Shown: positions 34,499-43,998 of the stretch, piece after piece
How the letters are laid out: every line of letters starts with the position of its first letter
Position numbering within the stretch: the stretch's first letter is position 1
Made by a program: the position numbers and the translations under genes
The notes under the pieces: generated by a model
Seen by the model: the letters and a program-made list of their open reading frames with translations, nothing else
Told to the model about the DNA's origin: nothing
The model's database searches: none
Assembly (NCBI RefSeq): GCF_900142025.1
Contig: NZ_FQZM01000007.1
Span: forward strand, 1 to 64,000
Reading direction: 5' to 3'
Origin: Desulfofundulus thermosubterraneus DSM 16057
GTDB taxonomy: Bacteria; Bacillota; Desulfotomaculia; Desulfotomaculales; Desulfovirgulaceae
DNA: 64,000 nucleotides

Positions 34499-35755
34499 AT
34501 GGTCAGGTTTTTCATTACGGGCGGTAATCCCCTGCGGGGCACTGTGCGGGCCAGTGGAAGCAAGAACGCTACCCTGCCAATACTGGCCGCCTGTCTCTTG
34601 CACGGGGCACCTAACGTAATCCAGCAGGTGCCGGCGCTAAAAGATGTAACGACCATGTGTGATGTCCTGGAACACCTGGGTGCTCGGGTAAACAGGGAAG
34701 GGGATTCCATTAGAGTAGACGCTACGCATATCCAGTCCGTGGAAGTAGGGGAAGACTTGATGCGCCGGATGCGGGCGTCCAACCTGGTGCTGGGGCCCCT
34801 TTTGGGACGCTTTCGCCGGGTTAGAATCTCCTACCCCGGCGGCTGCAACATCGGGTCCCGGCCCATGAACCTGCATTTAAAGGGGCTCAAGGCTCTGGGG
34901 GCCAGGATTGAAGAAAAATTCGGCTATATTACTGTGGAGGCTGCTAAACTGGAGGGCGCCGAAATCCACCTGGATGTTCCCAGTGTAGGTGCTACTGAAA
35001 ACATTATGATGGCTGCCGTGCTGGCCAAGGGCATAACCATCATTCGTAATGCGGCTAAGGAACCGGAGATCGTAGACCTGCAAAACTTTTTGAACCGGAT
35101 GGGAGCGCGCATCAAGGGTGCGGGTACCGATGTAATCCGGATCGAAGGGGTAAAACACCTTAACTCCGTGGAACACGCCGTAATTCCCGATCGCATTGAA
35201 GCGGGAACCTACCTGGTGGCTGCCGCCATTACCGGCGGAGATGTCACGGTAACCAACGTTATTCCCGAACATCTGGAGCCTGTGCTCGCTAAGCTGAAGG
35301 AAATGGGCTTTTTAGTAGAGACGGGTGATGAACATGTGCGAGTGGCGGCTCAGGATCGGCGGCCGCTGGCAGTAGATATCAAAACGCTGCCCCATCCCGG
35401 CTTTCCTACCGATATGCAGCCCCAGATGATGGCCCTGGCCTGCCTGGCAGAAGGAACCAGCGTGATTACCGAAACAGTCTTTGAGAACCGTTTTAAACAT
35501 GTGAGTGAACTCCGGCGGATGGGAGCCGACATCAAGGTGGAGGGGCAGACAGCCATCGTCAAGGGGGTAGAAAGGCTCACCGGGGCCCCGGTTATGGCCA
35601 CGGACTTGCGGGCGGGTGCCGCCCTGGTCCTGGCCGCCCTTGCTGCCGATAACGGTACCGTGGTTGAAGGCGTGGAACATATCGACCGGGGTTACGAAAG
35701 GATGGAACAAAAGTATACCGCCCTGGGGGCTAGAATTATGAGGGTATCCACTTAA
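34499..35755 (+). CDS. murA: UDP-GlcNAc 1-carboxyvinyltransferase MurA
   Basis: A 418-residue enolpyruvyl transferase, first committed step of peptidoglycan synthesis. SGSKNATLP near the N-terminus supplies the catalytic Lys, and PGGCNIGSRP contains the fosfomycin-sensitive Cys. The ATG at 34499 has GGGGGTGA before it; the longer frame to 34481 was not used. Placing murA next to murB makes the cluster cover the complete cytoplasmic pathway from UDP-GlcNAc. Confidence 0.96.
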   Translation: MVRFFITGGNPLRGTVRASGSKNATLPILAACLLHGAPNVIQQVPALKDVTTMCDVLEHLGARVNREGDSIRVDATHIQSVEVGEDLMRRMRASNLVLGPLLGRFRRVRISYPGGCNIGSRPMNLHLKGLKALGARIEEKFGYITVEAAKLEGAEIHLDVPSVGATENIMMAAVLAKGITIIRNAAKEPEIVDLQNFLNRMGARIKGAGTDVIRIEGVKHLNSVEHAVIPDRIEAGTYLVAAAITGGDVTVTNVIPEHLEPVLAKLKEMGFLVETGDEHVRVAAQDRRPLAVDIKTLPHPGFPTDMQPQMMALACLAEGTSVITETVFENRFKHVSELRRMGADIKVEGQTAIVKGVERLTGAPVMATDLRAGAALVLAALAADNGTVVEGVEHIDRGYERMEQKYTALGARIMRVST

Positions 35756-35950
35756 CGTGGTTCTTTTTTAGTTTTTGGTGGACAAGTTTTTCCGGTTGCT
35801 ATAATATTTTGGTATAATAATCCGGGAACGGGAAAACTGGGTGTTATTGTTTGTTTGGGCCAGCTGGCGTGCTGGCCGGGTAACAGGGGATACCAGGTAT
35901 CCGCGGGCATCAATTCTGCCGGTTCCAGGACAAAATAAGGAGTGGTGAGG
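35756..35950 (+). promoter_or_regulatory. Intergenic region before ftsQ: AT-rich promoter area and two hairpins
   Basis: Two TATAAT boxes occur at 35800-35805 and 35813-35818 without a clear -35. Downstream, GGCCAGC/GCTGGCC (35858-35877) and GGATACC-A-GGTATCC (35888-35902) can form hairpins in a leader. This suggests a second promoter for ftsQ-ftsZ. No known riboswitch is recognised. Confidence 0.4.
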
Positions 35951-36661
35951 TTGGGCATACCGCGGCATACCGGAAAATATCTTGTCGAAAGGATTTTGTT
36001 TGCCTTTGTGGTTTTGCTGGCCGCCTTTATCCTCCTGGGTTCACCTCTGTTCGAGGTGCGCGAGATTGAAGTTACCGGCAACAGTGCTCTGCCGGAAAAA
36101 AAAATTGTGGAGCTTTCGGGGATTACCATCGGAACAAATATTTTCAGGGTTAATTTAAAAGAGTCCGAGGCCCGGATCCGCACCGTGCCGCTCATCAAAG
36201 ATGTCAGTCTTACTCGCGAATTTCCGTCCCGCATCGTGATTGCAGTAGAGGAAAGAAAAGCAGTGGCTTTGCTTCCCATAAAGGACGGTTTTATGCAGGT
36301 GGACCGGGAAGGGGTGTGCCTGAAGGAGAGCGGAGTGGCCGGTTCCCTCCCGGTGGTGACGGGGACGGTAGTTCCCACTCCTGCTCCGGGAGAGGTGATC
36401 CGGGATGCAAAACTGGGTACGGCCCTGCAGGTGATCAACCAGCTCCCTGGGTCACTGTGTAGTAAGCTATCCGAAATACACGTTAATGCCCAGGGTCAGG
36501 TGGTGCTGTACACCCTGGACGGGGTTGAATGCCGCCTGGGTGCTCCCGTGGATATCCACAAAAAGGCCGGGGTTCTCCTGCAGGTTCTGGAACAGGTAAA
36601 GGGCCGGCAGATAGCCTATGTAGATCTTACCGGTGTTCCTGTAGTCAAATATGTCAGGTAA
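35951..36661 (+). CDS. ftsQ: Cell division protein FtsQ/DivIB
   Basis: A 236-residue bitopic membrane protein: one transmembrane helix (about 12-32), then a POTRA domain (FEVREIEVTGNSALPEKKIV) and a beta domain ending in VDLTGVPVVKYVR. It recruits FtsL/DivIC to the septum. TTG at 35951 has AAGGAG eight bases ahead, better than the overlapping GTG at 35942. Confidence 0.92.
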   Translation: MGIPRHTGKYLVERILFAFVVLLAAFILLGSPLFEVREIEVTGNSALPEKKIVELSGITIGTNIFRVNLKESEARIRTVPLIKDVSLTREFPSRIVIAVEERKAVALLPIKDGFMQVDREGVCLKESGVAGSLPVVTGTVVPTPAPGEVIRDAKLGTALQVINQLPGSLCSKLSEIHVNAQGQVVLYTLDGVECRLGAPVDIHKKAGVLLQVLEQVKGRQIAYVDLTGVPVVKYVR

Positions 36662-36677
36662 AATTTGGAGGTATAAA

Positions 36678-37409
36678 ATGGGGGGCATGACCGTGAAAAT
36701 CAGGGGATTTCACTGGGCGTTGGTTCTGGTGGGGCTGGTTATGGGTCTGATGCTGGCGGTACAGTTCCGTTTGACCAGGGATATCCAGGAAACGCCCCCC
36801 GTTAAGCAAACGCAAACCCTGGCTGCCCAGGTTAATCAAGCTAAAAAAGAACGGGATGAGCTCCAGCGACGGGTAAGTGACCTGCGGGCCCGCCTGGATG
36901 AAGTAGCAGCCGGTCCCCGCTTGAACGCGTTAAAAGAGGAGTTGAACCGGGTGCGTATTGCGGCCGGCCTGGTAGAGGTTAGCGGCCCGGGGGTGGAAGT
37001 AACTTTAAATGATAGCAACCAGATTTTGCAGCCGGGACAAAATCCAAACCTTTATGTTTTACACGATGAGGATGTGCTGAAAATTATCAACGAGTTAAAA
37101 GCTGCCGGGGCTGAAGCTATAGCCATCAACGGTCAGCGCATGCTGGCCACCAGTGAAATACGATGTGTCGGCCCGACCATTTTAACCAACCGCAACCAGC
37201 GCTTGACCCCTCCTTTTGTTATTTCCGCCATTGGTAATCCCGATAATTTGATTAATTCCCTGCTCATGCGGGGTGGGGTAGTGGAGCAACTGCGCTTTTG
37301 GGCTATTCAGGTGGAGGTTAAAAAAGTAGCGCAACTAACGGTGCCTGCCTACACGGGAGGGGTGCGCTTTGAGTATGCCCGCCCGCTGGAGGAGGGAGTA
37401 AAACGATGA
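36678..37409 (+). CDS. DUF881 family membrane protein (first copy)
   Basis: A 243-residue protein with an N-terminal membrane helix, a coiled coil (about 35-95) and a DUF881 external domain (GPGVEVTLND, VLHDEDVLKIINELKAAGAEAIAINGQRM). GGAGG lies six bases before the ATG. The family is found with ftsQ/ftsZ in many Firmicutes and Actinobacteria; the function is unknown. The topology resembles FtsL/DivIC, so a structural septum role is possible. Confidence 0.9.
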   Translation: MGGMTVKIRGFHWALVLVGLVMGLMLAVQFRLTRDIQETPPVKQTQTLAAQVNQAKKERDELQRRVSDLRARLDEVAAGPRLNALKEELNRVRIAAGLVEVSGPGVEVTLNDSNQILQPGQNPNLYVLHDEDVLKIINELKAAGAEAIAINGQRMLATSEIRCVGPTILTNRNQRLTPPFVISAIGNPDNLINSLLMRGGVVEQLRFWAIQVEVKKVAQLTVPAYTGGVRFEYARPLEEGVKR

Positions 37410-38113
37410 AGCTGTCCACCTATCTATCCCTAGGACTGGTGGCCCTGGTTTTGGGTGTGCTGATTGTTTTCCAGTTCCGGGTCACCAGGCACATTGAACA
37501 GGGCATACCGGCCGGCCGGGCACAGGAGCTGGCTCTGGAACTGCGCCAGCTGGAAAAGGATAAGAGCAAGCTCGAGGCCGAGGCCAATGACTTAAGCCTT
37601 AAACTGGAGCAGGTTACCCGGGGTCAAACCGAAGCAGAGAAGGCCCTCAAGGATGAGCTGGCCAAAGCCAGGTTGCTGGCCGGTTTGGTTTCCGTTACCG
37701 GACCCGGTATTGAGGTAACCCTGGACAATCCCCCCCAGCAACCCGGTGGAGGGGGGGCCGCCAGCCTTTATGTCATCCGGGATGAGGACCTTTTGCGGGT
37801 GATCAATGAACTGCGGGGTGCGGGGGCCGAGGCCCTTTCCATTAACGGCCAGCGCATAGTGGCCCACTCTGAAATCCGCTGGGCTGCCCCCTTTATTAAT
37901 GTTAATTTGACGAGGGTGGTGCCGCCCTATCACATTCTGGCCATTGGCAAGCCGGATAATTTAAAAAGCGCCCTGGAGATCCCGGGCGGACTGGTGGAGT
38001 ACTTGCTGGATTTGGGGGTCCAGGTAAAGATTCAGCCTTATGACCGGCTTACCATCCCGGGTTATTCCCGCACAACGGAGTTTCGCTATGCCAAACCAGT
38101 GGTAAAAGGGTGA
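37406..38113 (+). CDS. DUF881 family membrane protein (second copy)
   Basis: A 235-residue paralogue of the previous gene with the same order: membrane helix, coiled coil rich in Lys/Glu (about 33-80), and DUF881 domain (GPGIEVTLDNP, VIRDEDLLRVINELRGAGAEALSINGQR). It overlaps the first copy by four bases (ATGA). The pair probably arose by tandem duplication and may form a heteromer. Confidence 0.9.
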   Translation: MKLSTYLSLGLVALVLGVLIVFQFRVTRHIEQGIPAGRAQELALELRQLEKDKSKLEAEANDLSLKLEQVTRGQTEAEKALKDELAKARLLAGLVSVTGPGIEVTLDNPPQQPGGGGAASLYVIRDEDLLRVINELRGAGAEALSINGQRIVAHSEIRWAAPFINVNLTRVVPPYHILAIGKPDNLKSALEIPGGLVEYLLDLGVQVKIQPYDRLTIPGYSRTTEFRYAKPVVKG

Positions 38114-38119
38114 GAAAAA

Positions 38120-38467
38120 ATGTGGTTGGGTATCTGGCTGGCTGTTGCCGGTTTGGTTTTGGGAGTGCTACTGGGGCTTAATATTCCTCTGGTGCTGCCA
38201 CAAGTTTACGCCAAGTATCTTTCCGTGGCAGCTCTGGCAGCCCTGGATTCGGTTTTTGGAGGCATCCGGGCAGCCATGGAAGACCAGTTTGATAACACAG
38301 TCTTTATTTCCGGTTTCTTCAGCAATGCCCTGCTGGCTGCCGGTCTGGCCTTCATTGGAGAGCGCCTGGGGATCGATCTTTATTTAGCTGCCGTGGTGGC
38401 CTTCGGGGTGCGGCTGTTTCAAAACCTGGCCATTATCCGGCGCTACCTGTTTAAAAAAATAAAATAA
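38120..38467 (+). CDS. sbp: Small basic protein (Sbp, DUF1290)
   Basis: A 115-residue membrane protein with about three helices, of the small basic protein family placed beside DUF881 genes and ftsZ in Firmicutes. It contains YLSVAALAALDSVFGG and ends in RRYLFKKIK. Function is unknown. Confidence 0.88.
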   Translation: MWLGIWLAVAGLVLGVLLGLNIPLVLPQVYAKYLSVAALAALDSVFGGIRAAMEDQFDNTVFISGFFSNALLAAGLAFIGERLGIDLYLAAVVAFGVRLFQNLAIIRRYLFKKIK

Positions 38468-38538
38468 AAAGTTTTAAAGGGAAAAGACCGCTAACGTTGA
38501 ATTTTACATTTTTAGTAACTGGTAGGGGGGTGCCCCGC

Positions 38539-39756
38539 TTGACTGGAAAGGAAGTTGTGGCCGGCCTGGATGTGGGTACGTCCAGTATGGTGGCGGTGGT
38601 AACCCGGGTTGCCGATCCTGAACGGGCGTCTGGAATCGGCTGGTGCCCATCCGTAGGAATGCGTAAGGGTATAGTCGTTGACCTGGAAGGGGCAGCCCAG
38701 GCAGTAAGGCGGGCTGTGGAGATGGCCCAGGAGGCGGCCGGGTTCAGGGTTGGCGCTGTTTGCGTGGGTTTTTCCGGCCATGGCGTAAATGTGCTCACCA
38801 GACATGCCGATATAATCATTGGTCACGGCAGAAAAATTACCTCCGGTGATGTGGCTGACCTGAGACAAACTTTAAGACAGGTGGAGGTTCCTGTTGGAAG
38901 GCGGGTTTTGCAGGTACTGCCAGTGGAGTTTATGATTGACGGCGTACCCAGGAGGGATAGCCCCATCGACTGTACTGGTTCAAGGCTATCCATGCAAGCA
39001 CGGGTGGTAACTGTAGATAGTCAGGTGATTGATCAGTTAATTGCCACCGTGGAAGCAGCAGGACTACGGGTAGCGGAGGTCGTGTTAAACCCACTGGTAT
39101 TGGCGCAGGAAGTATTGAGCACCGTCGAAAGGGAACTTGGCGCGGTTCTGGTGGATTTAGGCGGTGGAACTACTGCCGTTACGTTCTTCAAAGGTGGCAC
39201 CCTGGTAGATATGACCGTTATTCCCGTGGGCGGGGAACATATTACCAGCGACCTGGCGATTGGAGTGAGAACATCCCTGGATGCGGCTGAAAAGGTGAAA
39301 CGGGAGACCGGCCTCCTTCCGCAAGAAACAGTTTGGGTGGAATTACCTACCATGGGAGGCCAGGCCTCCCGGCGGGCCAGCCTGGCTACCATCAGGCAGA
39401 TTATTGAATCCAGGGTGCTGGAGATCTTGGATCTAATTAAGCAAAGCATTGACAGGCTCGTCCGGGGGAATGCATTGCCCGGGGGGGTGGTACTCGCGGG
39501 CGGCGGCTCCTGTCTAAGAGGATTGCCCGATCTGGCCTCTCGGGTTTTGCAATTGCCCGTCCGGGTAGCTACAACGGAACCGGACTGGCAGATTGCCCGT
39601 TTTCTGGCCAGGCGTGCAGCGGCAGGAGTAGCCAGGGGGGAAAATCACAGGCTGGCGGTGGCAGCCGGGGAGTTCCGGTTAGGGCCGCGGGGAGTGAGAC
39701 AAATTTTTGCCCATATACGCCGGAGTTACCCTCATGGAAGCGGTACTGACGGTTAA
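38539..39756 (+). CDS. ftsA: Cell division protein FtsA
   Basis: About 405 residues of the actin-like FtsA family that tethers FtsZ to the membrane. It shows the ATPase phosphate loops GLDVGTSSMVAVV and VDLGGGTTAVTFF, the SHS2 (1C) domain between them, and GGVVLAGGGSCLRGL. The C-terminus is Arg-rich (IRRSYPHGSG) and lacks a very clear amphipathic membrane helix. TTG at 38539 has GGGGGGTG six bases upstream; the frame can be extended to 38497. Confidence 0.92.
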   Translation: MTGKEVVAGLDVGTSSMVAVVTRVADPERASGIGWCPSVGMRKGIVVDLEGAAQAVRRAVEMAQEAAGFRVGAVCVGFSGHGVNVLTRHADIIIGHGRKITSGDVADLRQTLRQVEVPVGRRVLQVLPVEFMIDGVPRRDSPIDCTGSRLSMQARVVTVDSQVIDQLIATVEAAGLRVAEVVLNPLVLAQEVLSTVERELGAVLVDLGGGTTAVTFFKGGTLVDMTVIPVGGEHITSDLAIGVRTSLDAAEKVKRETGLLPQETVWVELPTMGGQASRRASLATIRQIIESRVLEILDLIKQSIDRLVRGNALPGGVVLAGGGSCLRGLPDLASRVLQLPVRVATTEPDWQIARFLARRAAAGVARGENHRLAVAAGEFRLGPRGVRQIFAHIRRSYPHGSGTDG

Positions 39757-39792
39757 GTTATCTTGCTTGAGAAACCATAGAGGGGGATTGTC

Positions 39793-40845
39793 ATGCTTGA
39801 CTTCGAGCTTGAAAACAACCAGTTCGCCAATATTAAGGTCATCGGGGTGGGAGGGGCAGGCAACAACGCCGTTAACCGGATGATCATGGCCGGTTTGCGG
39901 GGAGTGGAATTCATTGCCGTTAACACCGATGCCCAGGCCCTCCAGCTGGCCCAAACCAGCAACAAAATTCAAATTGGGGCCAAGTTAACCAAAGGGCTAG
40001 GTGCTGGTGCCAATCCGGAGATTGGGCAGAAGGCGGCTGAAGAGAGCCGGGATGATATCATCCAGGCTTTAAAGGGGGCAGATATGGTTTTTGTTACTGC
40101 CGGTATGGGTGGCGGTACCGGTACCGGGGCGGCACCGGTGGTGGCCGAGGTGGCCAAGGAACTTGGTGCTTTGACTGTGGGGGTGGTGACCAAGCCTTTC
40201 ACCTTTGAAGGAAGGAAGCGGATGAACCAGGCGGAGATGGGAATTCAGAACCTTAAGGGTAAGGTGGATACCTTGATCACCATTCCCAACGATCGCTTGC
40301 TGCAGGTTATTGATAAGCATACCTCTATTGTTGAGGCTTTTCGCATAGCTGACGACGTTCTGCGCCAGGGTGTACAGGGCATTTCGGATTTGATTGCCGT
40401 ACCCGGCTTGATTAACCTGGATTTTGCCGATGTGAAAACGATCATGAAGGATACCGGTTCCGCCCTCATGGGCATCGGAGTGGCCAGCGGTGAGAACCGG
40501 GCCACCGAGGCCGCCCGCATGGCCATATCCAGCCCGTTGCTGGAAACTTCCATCGAAGGAGCCAGGGGCGTACTACTAAACATTACCGGTGGAACCTCCC
40601 TGGGGCTCTTTGAGGTAAATGAGGCGGCGGAAATTATCTCCCAGGCTGCCGATCCCGAGGCCAACATTATTTTTGGTGCGGTCATCGATGAGCGCATGGA
40701 GGATGAAGTGCGGGTGACAGTTATTGCTACCGGTTTTGATCAAAGGGTGGTTAAAAAAGAACGGGCTAAAGATGAGTTAGAAATTAAGCCCTTTACCAGC
40801 CACGACGACCTTGACATTCCGGCCTTTTTGCGCCGGCGCAATTAG
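39793..40845 (+). CDS. ftsZ: Tubulin-like division GTPase FtsZ
   Basis: A 350-residue GTPase that forms the Z ring. It opens with [17 protein letters not shown], has the tubulin signature [18 protein letters not shown], the T7 loop [11 protein letters not shown], and ends with the conserved partner-binding tail [18 protein letters not shown] lies before the ATG. Confidence 0.98.
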   Translation: MLDFELENNQFANIKVIGVGGAGNNAVNRMIMAGLRGVEFIAVNTDAQALQLAQTSNKIQIGAKLTKGLGAGANPEIGQKAAEESRDDIIQALKGADMVFVTAGMGGGTGTGAAPVVAEVAKELGALTVGVVTKPFTFEGRKRMNQAEMGIQNLKGKVDTLITIPNDRLLQVIDKHTSIVEAFRIADDVLRQGVQGISDLIAVPGLINLDFADVKTIMKDTGSALMGIGVASGENRATEAARMAISSPLLETSIEGARGVLLNITGGTSLGLFEVNEAAEIISQAADPEANIIFGAVIDERMEDEVRVTVIATGFDQRVVKKERAKDELEIKPFTSHDDLDIPAFLRRRN

Positions 40846-40951
40846 ATTTTGGGGTAGCGATTTTATAAACAAATTTGTTGCAAAAGCCGGTCGTAAGGAC
40901 ATGGCTTTTTTATTTTTTGTGCATAATAAAGCGGAAGGAGGAGATGCACAT

Positions 40952-41098
40952 TTGGAGCATCCGGAGCACGAGAAAACTGTAGAAGTAAAGGGAAATCGCA
41001 AGAAAGATCTTAACCGTATCAGGGGTACCCAGCGCCTGGTAGATCCCGAACGGGGGCCGGAGAATAAGAGAAAAAAAGAAAGCCTGGGAAACATATAA
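40952..41098 (+). CDS. Hypothetical small basic protein, 48 residues
   Basis: A TTG start lies eight bases after a strong AAGGAGGAG. The product is highly charged (KGNRKKDLNRIRG, PENKRKKES) and has no hydrophobic segment. It sits between ftsZ and the operon terminator. No family is recognised. The ribosome site is better than most in the window, which is the main argument for it. Confidence 0.5.
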   Translation: MEHPEHEKTVEVKGNRKKDLNRIRGTQRLVDPERGPENKRKKESLGNI

Positions 41099-41112
41099 TG
41101 ACATATTTTACC

Positions 41113-41150
41113 AGTCTGGTATAGTATAATAAGACCAGACTTTTCTTTTT
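41113..41150 (+). terminator. Terminator of the ftsZ operon
   Basis: AGTCTGGT (41113-41120) pairs with ACCAGACT (41134-41141), followed by TTTCTTTTT. The loop holds a TATAAT-like sequence. Confidence 0.75.
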
Positions 41151-41238
41151 GCCCATTGATTTGTAAGGCTATCATAAAGATCTAGAGGTGGCCATATAAT
41201 GGTAGAGGGCTGTGCATGGCCAGGTGGGAGTGGGCTTG

Positions 41239-42150
41239 ATGACCGGTTACGTCGTCTATGTTGATCAGGTCCTGGCAGGCAATTTGCTCCTCAATTATAT
41301 TTTATTATGGACGGCCGGGCGACTATCACAGGTGAGGACAACTATATTCCGGCTGGTCTTATCCAGCGCCCTGGGCAGTGTATACGCTTTGTTCTTTTTT
41401 GTCCCGGGTTTTAACCAGTTATTTAGTTTGCCTTTTAAAATGTTCTTTTCCTCCTTAATGGTCGTGGGAGCTTTTGCCCCTCTGCCAGTGAAAAGACTGC
41501 TCTCCTGTCTTGTATTTTTTTACCTGTTGTCTTTTGCCCTGGGAGGCATCTGGCTCGGTTTTATTTATTTTCTTTATTCCAATAGCGATTTCGCTACCGC
41601 ATTAAACCAGACGTTGCACATTATTCAGCGCTATTTCTGGCCCGGCCTTTTGCTGGCTCTCGCAACACTGGTCGGGGGAGGGCGTGTACTAGCCCTGTTG
41701 ATGCAGTTACGGTTGGAGCAGCAGACGCACAGGGTGGGGCTGGTGGTGGAAGTGGAGGGGCGGCGGGTAGAGGTGTGTGGCCTGGTAGATACGGGTAACA
41801 GTTTAAGGGACCCCCTTACCGGTCACCCGGTGATTGTCGTAGAGTACACCGCCTTGCTGCCCATATTGCCTCCGGCGGTACGGCAAATTATCGAGGAGGC
41901 AGGGGATTCCAGCGACCTCTCCGGGCTGGCAGCCCTGGCCGGAACCGGCTGGGCGGCCCGCCTTTGTTTGATTCCCTTCCGCTCCGTGGGCCAGGAGCAG
42001 GGGATGCTGATTGGTATTCGACCGGACCGGGTGGAAATTCTCCAAAAAAACGGCAGTACCGGGGTTCATCAGGTGGTTGTGGGCATTTACAAGCATGCGC
42101 TGGGAAACTATCAAGCACTGGTACCCCCGGCAGTGGTCAAAGCAGCCTGA
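41239..42150 (+). CDS. spoIIGA: Sigma-E processing peptidase SpoIIGA
   Basis: A 303-residue membrane aspartic protease that activates pro-sigma-E in the mother cell. Five hydrophobic helices cover the N-terminal half ([19 protein letters not shown] at the start). The soluble half has the catalytic [15 protein letters not shown] motif. ATG at 41239 is preceded by AGGTGGGAG; a GTG at 41212 is possible. It directly precedes its substrate gene sigE. Confidence 0.95.
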   Translation: MTGYVVYVDQVLAGNLLLNYILLWTAGRLSQVRTTIFRLVLSSALGSVYALFFFVPGFNQLFSLPFKMFFSSLMVVGAFAPLPVKRLLSCLVFFYLLSFALGGIWLGFIYFLYSNSDFATALNQTLHIIQRYFWPGLLLALATLVGGGRVLALLMQLRLEQQTHRVGLVVEVEGRRVEVCGLVDTGNSLRDPLTGHPVIVVEYTALLPILPPAVRQIIEEAGDSSDLSGLAALAGTGWAARLCLIPFRSVGQEQGMLIGIRPDRVEILQKNGSTGVHQVVVGIYKHALGNYQALVPPAVVKAA

Positions 42151-42187
42151 CGGACCGGGGACAATATTCAAGGTGGGGTGGGAAAGT

Positions 42188-42919
42188 ATGTCTTTGCCGA
42201 AAATTGTACAACTAAAGTGGCATTGCCGCTTGCTACTGATCAGGATGGCGGCCTGGTTGGGCTACCACCGGGAAATTTATTATGTAGGCAGCAGCGAGGC
42301 GCTCCCGCCACCCCTTTCCACCGATGAAGAATCCTTTTTGATTAACAAGCTGGAGGCCGGGGACAACGCCGTACGCACCGTGCTCATTGAACGCAACCTT
42401 CGTTTGGTGGTGTATATAGCCCGCAAGTTTGAAAATACCGGCGTGGGGATAGAGGACCTTGTTTCCATTGGAACCATTGGTTTAATTAAAGCGGTAAACA
42501 CCTTTGACCCCGCAAAAAAAATCAAGCTGGCCACCTATGCTTCCCGGTGCATTGAAAACGAAATTCTCATGTACCTGCGCCGGAACAATAAAACCCGGGC
42601 TGAGGTATCCTTCGATGAACCCCTGAACATTGACTGGGAGGGTAACGAGCTATTGCTATCCGATGTGCTGGGTACGGAAAACGATATTATCTACAAATAT
42701 ATTGAAGATGAGATAGATAAAAAGCTTTTGTATATGGCCCTGAACAAATTGACCGGCCGGGAACGCAAGATTATGGAACTACGTTTCGGCTTGAACAACG
42801 GGGTAGAAAAGACTCAAAAGGAGGTGGCCGACTTACTGGGTATTTCCCAGTCCTACATTTCCCGGCTGGAAAAGAGAATTATCAAGCGTCTAAAGAAGGA
42901 AATGCACCGGCTGGAATAG
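42188..42919 (+). CDS. sigE: Sporulation sigma factor sigma-E (pro-form)
   Basis: A 243-residue sigma-70 family factor for the mother cell. The N-terminal 25-30 residues ([19 protein letters not shown]) are the amphipathic pro-sequence removed by SpoIIGA. Region 2 has [23 protein letters not shown], and region 4 has [28 protein letters not shown] lies before the ATG at 42188. The longer open frame is an overlap with spoIIGA. Confidence 0.97.
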   Translation: MSLPKIVQLKWHCRLLLIRMAAWLGYHREIYYVGSSEALPPPLSTDEESFLINKLEAGDNAVRTVLIERNLRLVVYIARKFENTGVGIEDLVSIGTIGLIKAVNTFDPAKKIKLATYASRCIENEILMYLRRNNKTRAEVSFDEPLNIDWEGNELLLSDVLGTENDIIYKYIEDEIDKKLLYMALNKLTGRERKIMELRFGLNNGVEKTQKEVADLLGISQSYISRLEKRIIKRLKKEMHRLE

Positions 42920-42964
42920 GGTGGCTTAAGTGCTCCAAAGTCCGCCGGGTCTTTTTTTATCCAT

Positions 42965-42994
42965 GTATAAAGGCAGGGGGTCGGGGTAATAATG
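42965..42994 (+). promoter_or_regulatory. Sigma-F/sigma-G type promoter before sigG
   Basis: GTATA (42965-42969), 15-base spacer, GGTAATAATG (42985-42994). This fits the sigma-F pattern GYWTA ... GGNRANAHTR exactly and has the same 15-base spacer as the site before spoIIR. The start codon at 43044 follows by 50 bases. sigG is a known sigma-F target in Bacillus. Confidence 0.65.
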
Positions 42995-43043
42995 AGGTTA
43001 TGGCCAAACGCATAAAAACTTGAAAAGAGGTGGGCGGTCTTCC

Positions 43044-43817
43044 ATGCTGCTGAACAAGGTAGAGATCAGTGGTGTGAACACCTCAAAACTCCCCCTGTTA
43101 ACGGGGGCCCAGATGCGCCAGTTATTCGAAGCAATGCATAATGGAGACCAGGAAGCCCGAACCCAGTTGATTAATGGTAACCTGCGCTTGGTCCTTTCGG
43201 TAATCCAGCGGTTTACCAACCGCGGTGAATATGTGGACGACCTCTTTCAGGTGGGTTGCATCGGATTGATGAAGGCGATCGATAATTTTGACCTCTCCCA
43301 GAACGTTAAGTTTTCCACCTACGCCGTTCCCATGATCATTGGTGAAATCCGGCGTTATTTAAGAGACAACAATTCCATTCGCGTAAGCCGCTCTTTAAGG
43401 GATATTGCCTATAAAGCCCTGCAGGTAAGAGACAACCTGGTAAACAAGTATTCCCGGGAACCGTCGATTAACGAAATTGCCGGGGAATTGAAGCTGCCCC
43501 GGGAGGAAATAGTTTTTGCCCTGGATGCCATCCAAGAACCCATTTCCCTCTTTGAACCTATCTATCATGACGGCGGGGACCCCATCTTTGTCATGGACCA
43601 GATAAAGGACGAAAAAAACCACGACCATAACTGGCTGGAAGGCATCGCCATCAGGGATGCCTTGAGAAGGTTGAGTGACCGGGAAAAATTAATTCTCACC
43701 TTGCGCTTTTACGAGGGGAAAACACAGATGGAGGTGGCGGAAGAGATCGGCATTTCCCAGGCTCAGGTATCCCGCCTGGAAAAGGCCGCTTTAAATAACA
43801 TGCGCAAATATTTATAG
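43044..43817 (+). CDS. sigG: Forespore sigma factor sigma-G
   Basis: A 257-residue sigma-70 family factor for late forespore genes. The N-terminus VEISGVNTSKLPLLT is the typical SigG opening bound by its anti-sigma factors. Region 2 has RFTNRGEYVDDLFQVGCIGLMKAIDNFD, and region 4 has GISQAQVSRLEKAALNNMRK. AGAGGTGGG lies before the ATG. Confidence 0.97.
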   Translation: MLLNKVEISGVNTSKLPLLTGAQMRQLFEAMHNGDQEARTQLINGNLRLVLSVIQRFTNRGEYVDDLFQVGCIGLMKAIDNFDLSQNVKFSTYAVPMIIGEIRRYLRDNNSIRVSRSLRDIAYKALQVRDNLVNKYSREPSINEIAGELKLPREEIVFALDAIQEPISLFEPIYHDGGDPIFVMDQIKDEKNHDHNWLEGIAIRDALRRLSDREKLILTLRFYEGKTQMEVAEEIGISQAQVSRLEKAALNNMRKYL

Positions 43818-43922
43818 GTTTTGTTTTGGCATTTCTTTCTGCCGCCGGTATTGTCCCTTCTGACCGTTCCCAGGAGGCAAAACTCACCGGTGCTTTGCTT
43901 TTTTGTGCCCCCATTACTCCAG

Positions 43923-43952
43923 GTTTAAGCTGTCGAAATACGGGTAAAACTA
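43923..43952 (+). promoter_or_regulatory. Sigma-F type promoter before spoIIR
   Basis: GTTTA (43923-43927), 15-base spacer, GGTAAAACTA (43943-43952), again an exact fit to GYWTA ... GGNRANAHTR. spoIIR is a classic sigma-F target. The spacer contains TGTCGAA (43931-43937), the Spo0A-box heptamer, which may be chance. Confidence 0.65.
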
Positions 43953-43998
43953 GGGGTAGAACAAATATTTGCAAGTTAAGTAATGGGGGAACGAGAAA

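Noticed and set aside
43931-43937. Spo0A-box heptamer TGTCGAA before spoIIR
   Set aside because: A seven-base match is expected several times by chance in this window and lies within the sigma-F promoter; not claimed as a separate site.
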